DNA of 64,000 bases from Capricornis sumatraensis. Lineage: Eukaryota > Chordata > Mammalia > Artiodactyla > Bovidae. The notes beneath the pieces are model-generated. The model saw nothing but the letters and a program-made list of their open reading frames with translations. It did no database searches and was not told the DNA's origin. Each line of letters begins with the position of its first letter. The stretch's first letter is position 1. The stretch is from assembly GCF_032405125.1 (NCBI RefSeq), contig NC_091078.1, positions 32,327,001 to 32,391,000 on the forward strand, read 5' to 3'. This document shows, in pieces, positions 21,517 to 34,111 of this stretch. Made by a program: the position numbers and the translations under genes.

Positions 21517-22012
21517 TGTTCAGTGGCTAAGTCATGTTTGACTCTTTGTGAACCCAGGGACTGCAGCCTACCAGGCTTCTCTGACCCTCACTAACTCCCA
21601 GAGTTTGTTCAAATTCATGTCCACTGAGTCAGTGATGCTATCTAACCATTTCATCCTCTGTTTCCCTCTTTTTCTTTTGCCTTCAATCTTTCCCAGCATC
21701 AGGGTCTTTTCCAATGAGTCAGCTCTTCACATCAGATGGCTAAAGTATGCTCCAATATTTCAGCAGCATCAGTTCTTCTAATGAATATTCAGGGTTGATT
21801 TCCTTTAGGATTGACTGGTTTAATCTCCTTGCAGTCCAAGGGACTCTCACGCGTTTTCTCTAGTACTACAATTCGAAAGCATCAATTCTTCGACACCCAG
21901 CCTTCTTTATGATCCATCTCTCACATCCATACATAACTACTGGAAAAACCACAGCTTTGCCTATATGGACTTTTGTCAGTAAAGTGATGTCTTTGCTTTT
22001 TAATATGCTGTA
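21517..22012 (-). mobile_element. BovB LINE 3' fragment
   Basis: Antisense BovB from its 3' end (tgttcagtggctaagtcatg) to ctttgctttttaatatgctg. More diverged than the 19426 copy and with broken reading frame. No clear duplication at the edges. Confidence 0.85.
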
Positions 22013-22067
22013 TATATAAGTATTATCTATTATTTACTCATTCAATTCCTACTTTAAAATAGTACAA

Positions 22068-22850
22068 GATCGACAAGCATGTGAAAAGCAGGCTCAGCCT
22101 CATTCATTATTAGAGAAATACAAATAAAAATCACAATAAGGTACTACTTCCTGGCCATTAGGAAAGCCATAATAAAAAAAAAATCAAAATAAAATGGAAA
22201 ACAACAAGTGTTGGCAAGGACATGAAGAAATTGGAATCTTTATACATTGCTGGTGGGATATAAAATAGTATAACCACTCTGGAAAACAGTCCTGGGGTTT
22301 TTCAAATGGTTAAACATAGGGTTGCAATATGATTCAACAATTCAGAGAAATAAAAACACATGTCCACACAAAAACTTGCACACAAATGTTCTTAGCAGCA
22401 TTATTTATAATAGTCAAAAGGCAAAAACAACCCAGATGTCTAGCAACTGTTGACTGGATAAACAAATGTGGCATTTCCATAAAATGGATTATTATTCAGC
22501 CAGAAAAAGTAAGATAGCACTGATACATGGTACCATGTGGACAAATGTCAAAAATATTATGCTAAGTGAAGAAAGCAAGACACAAAAGGTCACTTATTGT
22601 GTAATTTCATTCATATGAAATATCCAGAATAAATAAATCCATACAGACAGAAAGAAGATTGGTGGTTGCCAGGGGCTGCGGGTAGGGGTAGGGGGAGTGA
22701 CTACTTAAGTCATAAAAGGTTTCCTTTTGAAACTAGAGGTCATCATTACTAATATTGTACATATATGAAATGTCACTGAATTGTATACTTTAAAATGGTT
22801 AGTGATTAATTTTATGCTATATAAATTCTACCTTGATTAAAAAATCCTAC
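22068..22850 (+). mobile_element. L1M-type LINE 3' region
   Basis: Sense L1: attattagagaaatacaaat aaaaatcacaata, tacattgctggtgggatata, gcagcattatttataatag, ttattattcagccagaaaaa, ggtggttgccaggggctgcg. Diverged remains of the ORF2 end and 3' UTR. Confidence 0.85.
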
Positions 22851-22889
22851 AAACTGTATGAAGCAAATACAACACAATACAAGCAAATA

Positions 22890-23030
22890 CAATCTCCTTT
22901 CTTTTTTCCAAATGAAAATACTCAGGCAGGTTAAGTAACTTGTTGCAATTTTCAAAAGTAGTTAATGCAACAGCAAAAACAGAAGTCTCCACAGTCTGAT
23001 TCTAGAACACATACTCAAACAAACAGCTAC
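22890..23030 (+). repeat. MIR SINE
   Basis: Sense MIR core: gaaaatactcaggcaggtta agtaacttg, then gtctgattctagaacacat. Confidence 0.65.
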
Positions 23031-23094
23031 TTACTAATGTTCTTCTTACTATTCCTTTTGAATGTTCTTTGATTTGATTCAATGAGAATAAAGT

Positions 23095-23252
23095 TGATGA
23101 CCTAGAGGGGTGGAATGGGGGTAGGTCTGACTGAGGTTCTAAAGGGAGGGGATATATATATACACATATGGCTGATTCACATTGTTGTACAGCAGAAAGT
23201 GAAACAACATTGTAAAGCAGTCATACTCCAATTAAAAACAAATTTTAAAAAA
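23095..23252 (+). mobile_element. L1 LINE 3' end, short
   Basis: acctagaggggtggaatggg ... ggctgattcacattgttgta cagcag ... gtaaagcagtcatactccaa ttaaaaac. About 150 bp, 5'-truncated, A-tailed. Confidence 0.75.
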
Positions 23253-24121
23253 AGGTAAGAGCACTCTAAAGAGGAATATGCGGAGAAGGAAAGGGACGAT
23301 CTAATACATACTTACAGTGAATGTATTCATGTGTATGATTAAAGAACAGCACCACTTGGCTGTGCAATATTGTGATATCAAAACAAGGATGCCAGTTTAT
23401 GAGCGCTCTTGAAAACCAATCAATGAATTTAACATTGGTGCTTTCTTGCTGTCTAATAAAATGACTAGGGCATCACGGAGTGAATTAATTTGAAGTCTTC
23501 TTGCTCGTAGGCAACCAATAAGAGTTATGATGTACACAGTGTGAACTACGTAACCTCTACCTTGTCCACATATTTATAGCCATATTTCTATGACATATAA
23601 ATGGTTTAAACAGAAACATCTTAACATCTAGATCACTTAACTGACTAGGGACCACACTAATTAATGTCCAAAGCAAGTTCAGATCATGTTATAGCATCTA
23701 AGATTTCAGACAGATAGCAATGGGGTAAAATATGATGAAAGACTTATGGATAATTAAGTTCTTTGTCAGCTGATAAATTATTTTAATCTTTGTGTCCAAC
23801 TGAACTGGAAAATCTGACTGAGCTGCCATTCCTTATGCTTGTCTAGCTACCCTCCAGGTCTCTTCATGACCTAGACAATTAAAAAAACAAAAGGCACCAC
23901 AAGTAATAGCAGAAGTTACAAATTACTCAAAGAGAGCCTCTGGCACCACTAAATAATAAGAGTAATTTAAAAATAGTGATAAATAAATAAGAACAAATGG
24001 CACATATTAGTTCAGTTTCCTTAGATCTAGTTTGTAACTTCAAAATCTTTTGGAATTATAAATTTAAGAAGGATGTTTTACTTATGTTTTAATTTTTATC
24101 TTTTGTTCACCATGGATTTTT
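23253..24121. other. No gene or assignable repeat
   Basis: AT-rich unassigned sequence. Confidence 0.5.
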
Positions 24122-24260
24122 TTGCATTCATTTATTAAAATTTATTTTCTGGCCACTCCCTGTGTAGCATGTGGGATCTTGGTTCCCCAACCAGGAATTG
24201 AACCCATGCCCCCTGCAATGGAAGCTCAGAGTCTTAGCCACTGGATAGCCAGGGAAGTCC
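24122..24260 (-). mobile_element. CHR-type tRNA-derived SINE
   Basis: Antisense: tctggccactccctgtgtag catgtgggatcttgg, ccaaccaggaattgaaccca, agccactggatagccaggga agtcc. The CHR family is specific to cetartiodactyls and older than Bov-tA. Confidence 0.75.
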
Positions 24261-25364
24261 TGGATGTTTTATTTTTAACTTGATTTTTATTATATACATA
24301 CAATTTAAAAATCCAATTCTGGGGGATTACTTAAAATGTTTCATCTCGAAAGCAATAAATCTCATCTTCTCATCTTTAGGAAACAGACGAGTGTTTTGCC
24401 TGTTTGTCAGAGCATCATTATAAATCAATGTTGGAAAGGCACCTTAGTTGTCATATCCTAGATTTAAGGAGATTTTTGTTCCAAATAAAAATGTTTTTTA
24501 CCCTTTCGGCAGAGTGTTAAAATACTATGTTTTTTTTAAAAAAATATTGGGATCAGTAACTGAAAGTTCTCTGTCTTGCTTTAGCAATTGTCTGTATGTC
24601 TCACACTCACCACACATTCATTTCTACCCTGTGGCTTCTGATTTTCAAAAGATTTAAACAGTCTCCTACAAAATCATCTCAGTTTTAAAGACAGCCCTGG
24701 ATGCTAGTTGTCTTCAGGAAGCTTTTTCCAACCAAGTTCCTGCCCAAAGAAACCATTGGCCAGCTCTACTTTTAATTTAGCAAGTGATTCATTACTTTTA
24801 ATGTGCTATAGAGATTATGTTCAGCTGAAGGTTTGCTTAAAATTTTGTACTGAGATGGGCCTTGCCTACTCTCTTTATGAAATGTCATTCAAACAAATGT
24901 CAGCTCTTCCAAGGAATCTTCACTTACTATCTAAGCTCGTGGTTTCCCTTCCTCCCTCTCTCCTTCCAACCTTCCACTCATAAATGTTAATCAAGCACCA
25001 TCTATGTGTGACATACACTGTGCCAACTATCCCTGTCTTTCATGGATATTTCACGCAATATTATATAGCTGCCAACTGTCTTGCCAGTAATGATCTCATA
25101 TAACCTACATGGCTATGAGCATCTTGGTTCAAGAACTGTGATTCATGGTTGCTAAAGAAATCAGCATGGTGAAGGAGTAGGAATACAGATGGGAACACAG
25201 AGTTAGGACAATTAGCATCAGTTTCAAGGGAGCAGTGGTTGAAGCCAAAAAGAGAACAGAGAATATTGGATCTCTGCTGAAGCTAGAAAAACTAGACATT
25301 TTTAAAATTTTTAAAATTTCAGTAGTGTATAATACTTAAGATCACCTGAAATGATTCCCTCTTA
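24261..25364. other. No gene or assignable repeat
   Basis: Includes a weak MIR-like phrase near 24990-25100. Open frames look random. Confidence 0.45.
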
Positions 25365-25775
25365 GAAAATGTTAAAGAAAAACACCCACAACAACATAAA
25401 AATGAGTTACAATGATATGCTTCCTGAAATATTTAGGAGAACATGTACTGATGTCTACAACTAACTTCAAAATCTACCAAGAAAACATGACAAATTGTTG
25501 GATGGATGTAAGAGCAGATATGTGCTATAGCAAATATAGCACAAAACTAACTTGATTCTAGGAGGTGGGTTTAGGGATGTGTTGTTGTTTAGTGGCTAAG
25601 TCATGTCCGACTCTTTGGGACTCCATCGACTGCATGAACCCACGTTTCCTACACTGGCAGGCAGATTCTTTGCTGCTGAGTCACCAGGGAAGATATTTAC
25701 TGTAAAATTCTTTCAACTTTCCAGTATGTTTGAAAACTTTTATAATCAATGTTGGGAGAGAAAGATAGTTATTAT
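25365..25775 (+). mobile_element. Old L1M 3' end, interrupted by a SINE
   Basis: aacatgtactgatgtctaca actaacttcaaaa, ggatggatgtaagagcagat, tctaggaggtgggtttaggg, then, after the SINE, aattctttcaactttccag tatgtttgaaaac. Diverged 3' UTR of an old L1. Confidence 0.6.
25578..25693 (-). mobile_element. Bov-tA SINE with a large internal deletion
   Basis: The antisense 3' end (gttgtttagtggctaagtca ... catcgactgca) is joined directly to the tRNA-head side (tgaacccacgtttcctacac ... gctgagtcaccagggaag). About half of the usual element is missing between them, with both ends kept. It lies inside the L1M. Confidence 0.8.
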
Positions 25776-25865
25776 GTAAAAAGGCAATATAAAGAGATGT
25801 CCTCTTATTTTACCCATTGGTCAATCTATAAGCAGGCAAGTTTATCTGTGAATAAAGGAAGTTTA

Positions 25866-25868
25866 TAT

Positions 25869-25903
<35 letters not shown>
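25866..25903. repeat. (GT)n microsatellite
   Basis: About 16 consecutive GT units. Potentially length-variable and able to adopt Z-DNA. Confidence 0.95.
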
Positions 25904-25980
25904 GTGAATCTGAAAAAAAGATTCATTTGCTAGTAAAAACCCACTAATGTTGACTAAGTTTCCAGTCACAGTGAAATATT

Positions 25981-26930
25981 CAGTTCAGTTCCGTTGCTCA
26001 GTCGTGTCTGACTCTTTGTGACCCCATGGACTGCAGCACAACGGGCTTCCTTGTCCTTCACAAACTCCTGGAGCTTGCTCAAATTCATGTCCATCGAGTC
26101 GGTGATGCCATCCAACCATCTTATCCTCTGTCATCCCCTTCTTTTCCTGCCTTCAATCTTTCCCAGCCTCAGGGTCTTTTCTTGTGAGTCAGTTCTTTGC
26201 ATCAGGTGGCCAAAGTATTGGAGCTTCAGCTTCAGCATCAGTCCTTACAATGAATATTCAGTACTGATTTCCTTTAGGATTGAGTGATTTGATCTCCTTG
26301 CTGTTCAAGGGACTCTTAAGAGTCTTCTCCAAAATCTCAGTTCAAAGGCATCAATTCTTTGGTGCTCAGCTTTATGGTCCAACTCTCACATCCATACATG
26401 ACTACTTGAAAAACCATAGCTTTTACTAGATGGACCTTTCTTTATCGGCAAAGTAATGTCTCTGTTTTCTAATATGCTGTCTAGGTTCGTCATAGCTTTT
26501 CTTCCAAGGAGCAAGCATCTTTTGATTTCATGGCTGCATCTACCATCTGTAGTGATTTAAGAGCCCAAGAAAATAAAGTCTGTAACTGTTTCCATTGTTT
26601 CCCCATCTATTTGCCATGAAGTGATAGGACTGAATGCCATAGTGTTAGTTTTTTGAATGGTGAGTTTTAAGCCAGCTTTTTCACTCTCCTCTTTCACTTT
26701 CATCAAGAGGCTCTTTAGTTCCTCTTCCACCATGCCATAAGGGTGGTGTCATCTGCATATCTGAGGTTATTGATATTTCTCCCTGTAATCTTGATTCCAG
26801 CGTGTGCCTCATCCTGTCTGGCTTTTGCATGATGTACTCTGCACATAAGTTAAATAATCAGGGTAACAATTTACAGCCTTGGCATACTCCTTTCCCAATC
26901 TGCCTGAAGAACTATGAATGGAGGTTCAGA
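25981..26930 (-). mobile_element. BovB LINE, 950 bp, with 11-bp target-site duplication
   Basis: The 3' end is at the left (cagttcagttccgttgctca). Exact duplication agtgaaatatt at 25970-25980 and 26931-26941. It is the copy reaching furthest into the reverse transcriptase: the antisense codons for the catalytic YADD are at 26748-26759. Reading frame is broken by substitutions and small deletions; the endonuclease half is absent. Confidence 0.95.
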
Positions 26931-26941
26931 AGTGAAATATT

Positions 26942-28534
26942 AATGTGAGTTTATCTTGCTGATAGCCTGCTTTGTCTACATGCAGTGAAGGAAATTCTTG
27001 TCTAATGTGGGGAGGGAGGGAGTAGTGTTTTTCACAACAGTAATTCATCTGATGCTTAAATAAAAATATTTGCTGTAGAACTGAGTTATGTAATTTTTTA
27101 ATGGATTTCACAATGAAGCTGCTAATCAAAAAGGTCCATTTCAAACCTAAAAATCCCTCTGTACTTTTTTTTTTACTCAAATACTAAAGAATGTTTGGGA
27201 ATGTATGATGACTCATAATAATTTTGACCATTTCAAAGCCATAATAGTGGGAATTATCCCTTCTAATAGGAAGGCAAGGGTTTATTCAAGGGACACTCAT
27301 CAATTATGTTCCAGTAGGCATTCCCAAGACAATGGCAAGCAAGGTGGAACATGCTGAAGCGTGTCTGAAACACTTAAGGCATCTGGATGAATAAAACATA
27401 TTTCGATTTGCAAAGTCAATAGTGAAGGGCATTGCCAGAAACAACTGTATAATAAGTCTGTTCAATCTTTGCAGATTTTATGAATGAAGTGACATCTGAT
27501 ACATAGTGAAAGAAGTACCTGACAAAAACTAGGAAATGGCTTTTATTCTTGAATCTGAGCAATGCAATTTGTAAAATGGGGCAATTAACTTTAAAATTCC
27601 TTCCACTTATCTGAATTCTTTTGACTCATTCAGTATTAAACCTTAAAAGAGTGAACAGAAAATGCTAGAGCTTAAACTTTTCATGTTTTCCAAACAGGAA
27701 AATATTTTTGAAATCTCTAATGGCTGAAGTGATTTAGAATGAACAGATTGGTAAAAACTTTGGACTTATAATTCTTCCCTGTAAACAATAATGGCTCGTG
27801 TTTCATAGTGGATATGACTCCTTAGGCACAAATGCAAGGCAACAGGCAGTTTGGAAGGGATTTCATGTTTTTCCTTATGAACCCAGGTGGCATATGAGTC
27901 ATATCTTCTGCAAATCACCTACAGGCTAAATAGAGCCCATACAAGTTGAGTATTTAGGCATCTGCCTGTTTTTAAATCGTGCCCAATTATTTTTTTTGGT
28001 GCATCAGACAAAGAACGAATGCAAGCTTAAATGCCTATGGACTCAATGTATCTTGCTAAGTTCCCTTATCATAGGGACATGGGCACCCTAATAGATGGTG
28101 TTGTTTAATGCTCTCAAACCATAGAGATGTAAGCAACTGTTTAATAAGAGACCAGATGATTTTAACAAAGTCTTCAAATGAAATTACTAGTTTTTTAGCT
28201 TCTTTATATTTTGTCTTAAAGGTTATGACTAAGAATTTTCCAGGTGTTATCAACAAAGAGATTTATACATAACATAAAATGTGCTCTCAAGAATAACCAG
28301 GAAACAGTCCACTTAAGCCTTCACAAATCACTGACAGCTCAGTTCTCACACTGCATGCATTTCATATGATCAATAATCAAGTGGGCATTAGGGTCAACTC
28401 TGTGCCCTATGGTGAAATGTAAGAGAAGTAGAAAGCACATAGCCTCCACTTGGCTTTTCAAGAGCTTGCAGTGTGGTTGCAAATAATCAGCAAATGACAA
28501 AAGATCCAGTACAAAGCAGTGTTAATGACAGTAG
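26942..28534. other. 1.6-kb repeat-poor stretch, no gene recognised
   Basis: AT-rich, no assigned repeat and no frame over 84 codons. A weak old-repeat phrase lies at about 28390-28520. Confidence 0.5.
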
Positions 28535-28694
28535 CATAGGCTATATACTTGGATTACTGTGATGTTGAATGGTTTGTACTGGAAACAAACTGAGATCATT
28601 CTGTCATTTTTGAGATTGCACCCAAGTACTTACTGCATTTCAGCCTGTTTTGCTCACTATGAGGGCTACTCCATTTTTTCTAAGGGATTCTTGC

Positions 28695-28976
28695 CTACAG
28701 CAGTAGATAATGATCATCTAAATTAAATTCTCTGATTCCTGCCCATTTTAGTTCACTGATTCCTAAAATGTTGATGCTCACTCTTGCCATCTCCTGTTTG
28801 ACCACCTCCAATTTACCTTGATTCATAGAACTAACATTCCAGGTTCCTATGCAGTATTGCTCTTTACAGCATTGGACTTTTACCACCAGACATGTCCACA
28901 GCTGGGCATCATTTCTGCTTTGGCTCAACTTCTTCATTCTTTCTGGAACTATTTCTCCACTCTTCCCCAGTAGCAA
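28695..28976 (-). pseudogene. BovB endonuclease fragment (N-terminal EN domain)
   Basis: The minus-strand frame carries YCIGTWNVSSMNQGKLEVV and LGISELKW, the first two conserved blocks of the APE-type endonuclease of RTE LINEs, with the catalytic Glu in SELKW. It lies in the inverted 5' half of the rearranged BovB and lacks the rest of the domain, so it is non-functional. Confidence 0.8.
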
Positions 28977-29044
28977 TATTGGACACCTACCAACCTGGGG
29001 GGCTCATCTTCCAGTTTCATATCTCTTTGCCTTTTCATACTGTT

Positions 29045-29592
29045 TATGAAATTAGAAGATGCTTGCTCCTTGGAAGAAAAGCTATGACAAATCTAGACAG
29101 CATATTAAAAAGCAGAGATATCACTTTGCTGACAAAGGTCCATAGAGTAAAAGCTATGGTTTCTCTAGTAGTCATGTATGGATCTGAGAGTTGGACCATA
29201 AAGAAGGCTGAGTGCCAAAGGATTGATGCTTTTGAACTGTGCTGTTGGAGAAGAAGGGACTCTTGAGAGTCTTGAGAGTCCCTTGGGCTGCGAGGAGATC
29301 AAACCAGTCAATCCTAAAGGAAATGTGTCCTGAATATTCATTGGAAGGACTGATGCTGCAGTTGAAGCCCCGATACTTTGGCTATCTGATGCGAAGAGCC
29401 AACTCACTGGAAAAGACCTTAATGCTGAGAAAGATTAAAGGCAGGAGGAGAAGGGAACAACAGAGGACGAGATGGTTGGATGGCATCACAGACTCAATGG
29501 ACATGAATTTGAGCAAACTTCAGGAGAGAGTGGACAGGGAAACCTGTTGTGCTATAGTCCGTGGGGTTGCAGAGTTGGACATGACTGAGTGA
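29045..29592 (+). pseudogene. BovB reverse transcriptase C-terminal fragment
   Basis: Sense half of the rearranged BovB. The text encodes EIRRCLLLGRKAMTNLDSIL, VMYGSESWTIKKAE and later RRSNQSILKEMCPEYSLEGL and RWLDGITDSMDMNLSKL, split into two frames by a frameshift near 29260 where a 9-bp duplication occurs. Confidence 0.8.
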
Positions 29593-29859
29593 CTGAACAA
29601 GAACAACATAGGCTAAAGAAGTTTATTATTAATGAAACACAGAAAGTATGTAGAATTGATAAAACTGTATTAAATTCTCCTAACAGTTATCAGGACATTG
29701 TTGGCCTTTTTAAGTTAGATCTTTATAATATGGAAAGAGTGTGAAAGTTCATGGAAGAAAGAGATTCAACTGGGCCAATTAAATTCAACATACTTATTAA
29801 AAATCCTACACAGGAATTTCATTGACATATGCCCCTTTTGAGGAATATCTCTAGTCTTT

Positions 29860-30840
29860 AGGGATGGCCAACAGGTATATGACTAGTGATGCTCAACATC
29901 ACTTATCATCAGGAAAATGCAAACCAAAACCACAATGAGATATCATCTCATGTATGTGAGAATGGTTAGTATATAAAAGACAAGAAATAAGAAGTGTTTG
30001 TGAGGATGTGAAGAGGGAATGATTGCATACTATTGCTGGGAATGTAAATTGGTGCAGCCAAAATGGAAAATGGTATGAAGGTTCTTCAAATAATTAAAAA
30101 TATAGCCACCATAAAATCCAGCAATTTCACTTTTGGGTGTTAATCCAAAGGAAACAAAACCAGTAACTGGACAAGATTTATGCACCCACATGTTCACTGC
30201 ACCATTATTTACAATAGTCAAGACATGGAAGCAACCTAAGTGTTCATCAATGGATGAATATATAAAGATAAATATATACACACACACGATGGAATATGTA
30301 AAAAGTGGGACATTATTCAGCCACAAAATAGAAGAAATTCTTGTTATTTGTGGCAACTTGGATGAACCTTGGACCTGGAGGGCATTATGTTAAGTGATAT
30401 ATAAGTCAGACAGAGAAAGAGAAAATTTTAGTTTTATGTGGAATTTTTTAAAAGCAACAAAAAAATTGAGCTTATAGAGTCAGAGAACAGATTGGTGGTT
30501 ATCAGAGGTAGGGAGTGAGGGATGGGTGAAATAGGTGAAGGCGGTCAAAAGGTATAAACTTCCAGTTATAAAATAAATAAGTCCTGGGGATATTATGTTC
30601 AGCACAGTGACTATGGTTAACAACACTGTATGAATGTTTGAAAGTTGCTAAGAGTGCAGATCTTAAAAATTCTCATCACAAGAAAAGAAAGTGTAAGTAC
30701 ATGTGGTAATGAATGTTAACCAGATTTATTGTGATGATCATTTTGCAAAATATACAAATACTAAATCATCATATTGTATACCTGAAACTAATACAATGTT
30801 AAGTCAATTATATCTCAAAAACTGTCAAAAACCTCAATGA
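29860..30840 (+). mobile_element. L1 LINE 3' region, about 1 kb
   Basis: Sense L1: gatggccaacaggtatatga, gatgctcaacatcacttatc, aaaccacaatgagatatcat, ttactggacaagatttatgc-type text, caagacatggaagcaaccta, cattattcagccacaaaata, agagcgcagatct-type 3' UTR and aaaaaaaaaa at 30840. ORF2 C-terminus present but broken. Confidence 0.9.
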
Positions 30841-31629
30841 AAAAAAAAAATTCAACTCCCTTCTCACACTTTCTCCTTATTCATTCTATGTCTATATTGA
30901 TTTATGTATGAATTTACCATCCTAAGAACACAGTTATATATTTACTACATTGATTTATGTCTTAACCTAATGTTTATTAAAGATTCATATTGAAAGCATT
31001 CTATTTTATCTAGAAACAAATGTACTTGTGTCTCAAATATTTTAAACTGCCTTTTATCATAGGTTGCATTGATATTTTAAATAATTTTTTTCTCTTCAGA
31101 TGTGTATCTCTATATACATATATGCATATCTTTATCTCTATATTGGTAATTTTTATTTTCAGCCTTTCTCCTGAAACACCTTTCTCTTAAAAAGCATATG
31201 AATAGCACCTTTAGTTTGTCTTCTATACCATATTTTAATATTAATAGCTCACATCTTGTTCACCAGGATTCAGTTAAATACCTTCCACTTTATCCATTTT
31301 AGGATTTAGGGAACAACAATAATTTAGGTTGATATTAATAACTCCCCAAACCAATGCTCTGAATGAAAGCATGTGAAGAGAAGAAACAATTCATTTCCAT
31401 TTTCTTACATCCCCAGTTGTTTCCTTATTTGCTGTTCTCTGACCCTACTGATCATTTCTTCTCAGAACTCTGCTGTCTGGGGAATGTTTACTACTAGTTT
31501 ATCTTACTATTGCTAGTGATTAGCACTCGTTCTTCCTCTTAAATTGTTTTTTCTCACTTGTACTTTCATGGGTAAAACATGTGATGCTGGGCTTTCACGC
31601 TCCTTGTCATTCCTTTCTACTTATGTTAC
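30841..31629. other. No gene or assignable repeat
   Basis: AT-rich, with a pyrimidine bias and short TA runs. Nothing recognised. Confidence 0.5.
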
Positions 31630-31745
31630 CACTTATAAGCCCCAAGAGGGAAGGGATTTTGTTGCAATTATTTAGTGCTCCACCTGTTGTGTTGAGAAGC
31701 CTGCCTGACAGGGGCTTAGCAAATATTTAATGAATGAAGGTCTAA
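31630..31745 (+). repeat. L2 LINE 3' tail
   Basis: ataagccccaagagggaagg gattttgttg ... gcctgacaggggcttagcaa atatttaatgaatgaagg is the L2 tail with its TGAA-type end. Confidence 0.7.
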
Positions 31746-33117
31746 ATGAAAAAATGCCTATTTTTATGTCTTTATGTAAATTTCATAATTCTAAAGAGAA
31801 GAATGAATTTACCTTAATTGGATATTTTTAGATTTCACATGACTCATATCTTAAATAAAATATATATTCCCCTTCCCTGAGAAGCTACATACACAAAAAT
31901 CTTTCAAATTCTAGAAAACAGAGAGTAATGTATTTCTTACTTTCTCTACCAATGTGAACTGTTATCAAAACTTTGAGAAAATCAGGTAGGATCCCTTCTT
32001 TATATTTTTTTAAACCCTTCTTTTCAATTTAGTTCTAGTCCTTTATGAGATATGTAAAGGATGGAAACAAAGATCAGGAAGATTACTTTTACACTTAAGT
32101 GTTTTATGTTTTGAGGCGACATAATTCCATCCATTATCCCTTCTCCTTCCAACTTAATCTAATTTCATAAATACCAATTTTCTATTGAGCTTAGTATAAA
32201 GGAGACGAAAAAGAATATACTGGTGAATCAGACATGTTCTCCGAAGATAAAGCATCTGCTGTCTAACAGACACACACATTGATTAAGTTTTTACACAAAC
32301 AAACAGTGGAGGTACAAAGAGTATTTCCTTCTTCAAACTAAAAAAGCATTTAAATTCTACAGAAAAGGCAATTCTTTATAATGTTGGAACTTATGAATAT
32401 ATTTTATTTTCCAAGTTACTTACACCTTTTTGGCACTGAAATTTAAAAAGTGTTTCAAAATGTTGGATTTACTTTTAGTTTCTAAAATTTAGAAGGGTGT
32501 CAAATTACATGTCACAAAAGAATCTGCCTTTAAATTTAGTCTAATAAAAGTAGAACATCACAATAAAAACAACTTAACATTTTTAACTCTATAAATATTT
32601 AAAACCACTTCCCCAAATATTGATTTGGTTGTGAGGGAGATACTGAGATATAAAAATATAAATAAAAACTGAGAGGATGCGACCAAACCTTTGCAATAAA
32701 TTACTTTTTAGTCATAAAATATTTCATTATATTCAGGGAAGCCCCATATTAATAGAAGCAAAGAAAATAAACATCTTAGTATTTCATTTAAGAAGTTGTA
32801 AGAAAAACAAAGATGAAAACCTCAAGGAGTAAAAAGAAAAAAGAATATGAAAATAAATTGATAAATTAATCTGAATACACAAAAACCAAGTATAATAATG
32901 GCCTAAAATAATCAACAACAGAACATATTCATTTTTTATGAGAGATCAGGAGAAAACAAAATAAAAATTACCATGTAATTCTTGTCAATACATAAACTAG
33001 AATGTGTACAACTTCACATGCATTTTTTTAGTAATACTACCAAGTATAAAGTTTTTTCATTTTCATCTAATTTCTTGAAAATATTTTTAAGCATGTTAAC
33101 TTTCTTTTATTTATTTA
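31746..33117. other. 1.4-kb AT-rich stretch, nothing recognised
   Basis: Strongly AT-rich with no frame, repeat family or RNA gene I can support. Confidence 0.5.
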
Positions 33118-33290
33118 TCATTTGTCCATCACTGTTCATTTTTTTCCAGTTTTACTGAGATGTAATCATTATATAGCACTGTATAAGTTTAAGATATCTG
33201 GCCTAATAACTTGACTTACATACATTGTGAAATGATTACTACAATAGGTTTAGTTAACATCCATCATCTTGTAAAGATTAAAAAAGTTTT
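33118..33290 (-). mobile_element. L1 LINE fragment, antisense
   Basis: ccagttttactgagatgtaa, ttgtgaaatgattactacaa taggtttagttaacatccat catc is the well-known antisense L1 3' UTR phrase. Confidence 0.75.
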
Positions 33291-33564
33291 TTTTTCCTTG
33301 TGATGAAAACTCTTTGGATCTGCTTTCTTATGAACTTTAAAATACACTGTATAAGGCAGTGCAAGTAATTTCTTGAAAATACATCATCAATTCAAAGTAC
33401 TGAATATTTGCTGAATAATTCTAGAGCATATGAAAAATTGATAAAACATGGGCAATTGAAACAATTTAGATTGGCTGCTCATAATCCAAAATTATGGGCG
33501 ATGGTTTCATTTGCATATAATTTCCTGAAGAATTTATTGGTAAGAATAAATTTATTTGAACTTA

Positions 33565-33645
33565 TTGATCTGAATGATAAATCAAGAGACCTGGATTCTA
33601 GTCTTGGCCACTATCCATGACTACATGGTCTTTGTTAAAAATGAA
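33565..33645 (-). repeat. MIR SINE fragment
   Basis: agacctggattctagtcttg gccactatcc resembles the antisense MIR segment. Confidence 0.5.
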
Positions 33646-33774
33646 AAATTCTCTCTAGAAGGACATGGTAGTTCTTGTATCTGAAATCCTGTACAAAGAA
33701 TATAGTTGAAGATTTTAAAAAGATGCCCGTTGTTATACTTGCACAAGGGCATAACATTATATTGAAAGGGATTT

Positions 33775-33900
33775 GAGAAATTTTCAGAGGCAGAAACAGG
33801 CTCAGAGTTATAATGACTAGACCAAGCTCACATTCCAGTTAATGTACAATTAAGTAGTGTCTAATTCATTGCTTTCTCAGTTTTATCAGACTGCTCCATT
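33775..33900 (+). repeat. MIR SINE fragment
   Basis: ggcagaaacaggctcagagt tataatgactagaccaagct ca is a diverged sense MIR core. Confidence 0.55.
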
Positions 33901-34111
33901 TTCTGCCACATTTCTTTTATGAAACAAACCTAGATTTTAATATCAAGCCATTCTCAAAGAGTGATTCCTTGACTTAGTGAGGGAAGAACTTTCTTTACAA
34001 CTCTTCAACAAATTCAGTGTAAATAAGATCCGAGCAAGTTAACTAAAGTTGAATTAGAGTTTTTGTCTTATGTTTCTGCTGATAAGGGTAATAGTGAACC
34101 AAATCATCTAA

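Larger units (their letters stand above)
28544..29606 (+). mobile_element. BovB LINE with inverted 5' segment (twin-priming type)
   Basis: 28544 to about 29044 is antisense BovB from the 5' (endonuclease) part. From about 29045 the text switches to sense BovB from the reverse-transcriptase C-terminus to the 3' end (gagttggacatgactgagtg actgaac). One exact 9-bp duplication, cataggcta, encloses the whole (28535-28543 and 29607-29615), so it is a single event. The central polymerase region including YADD is missing. A tiny duplication (cttgagagt twice) lies at 29262-29279. Confidence 0.9.

Noticed and set aside
25866..25903. Functional element in the (GT)n tract
   Set aside because: Ordinary microsatellite; similar short tracts occur elsewhere in the window.
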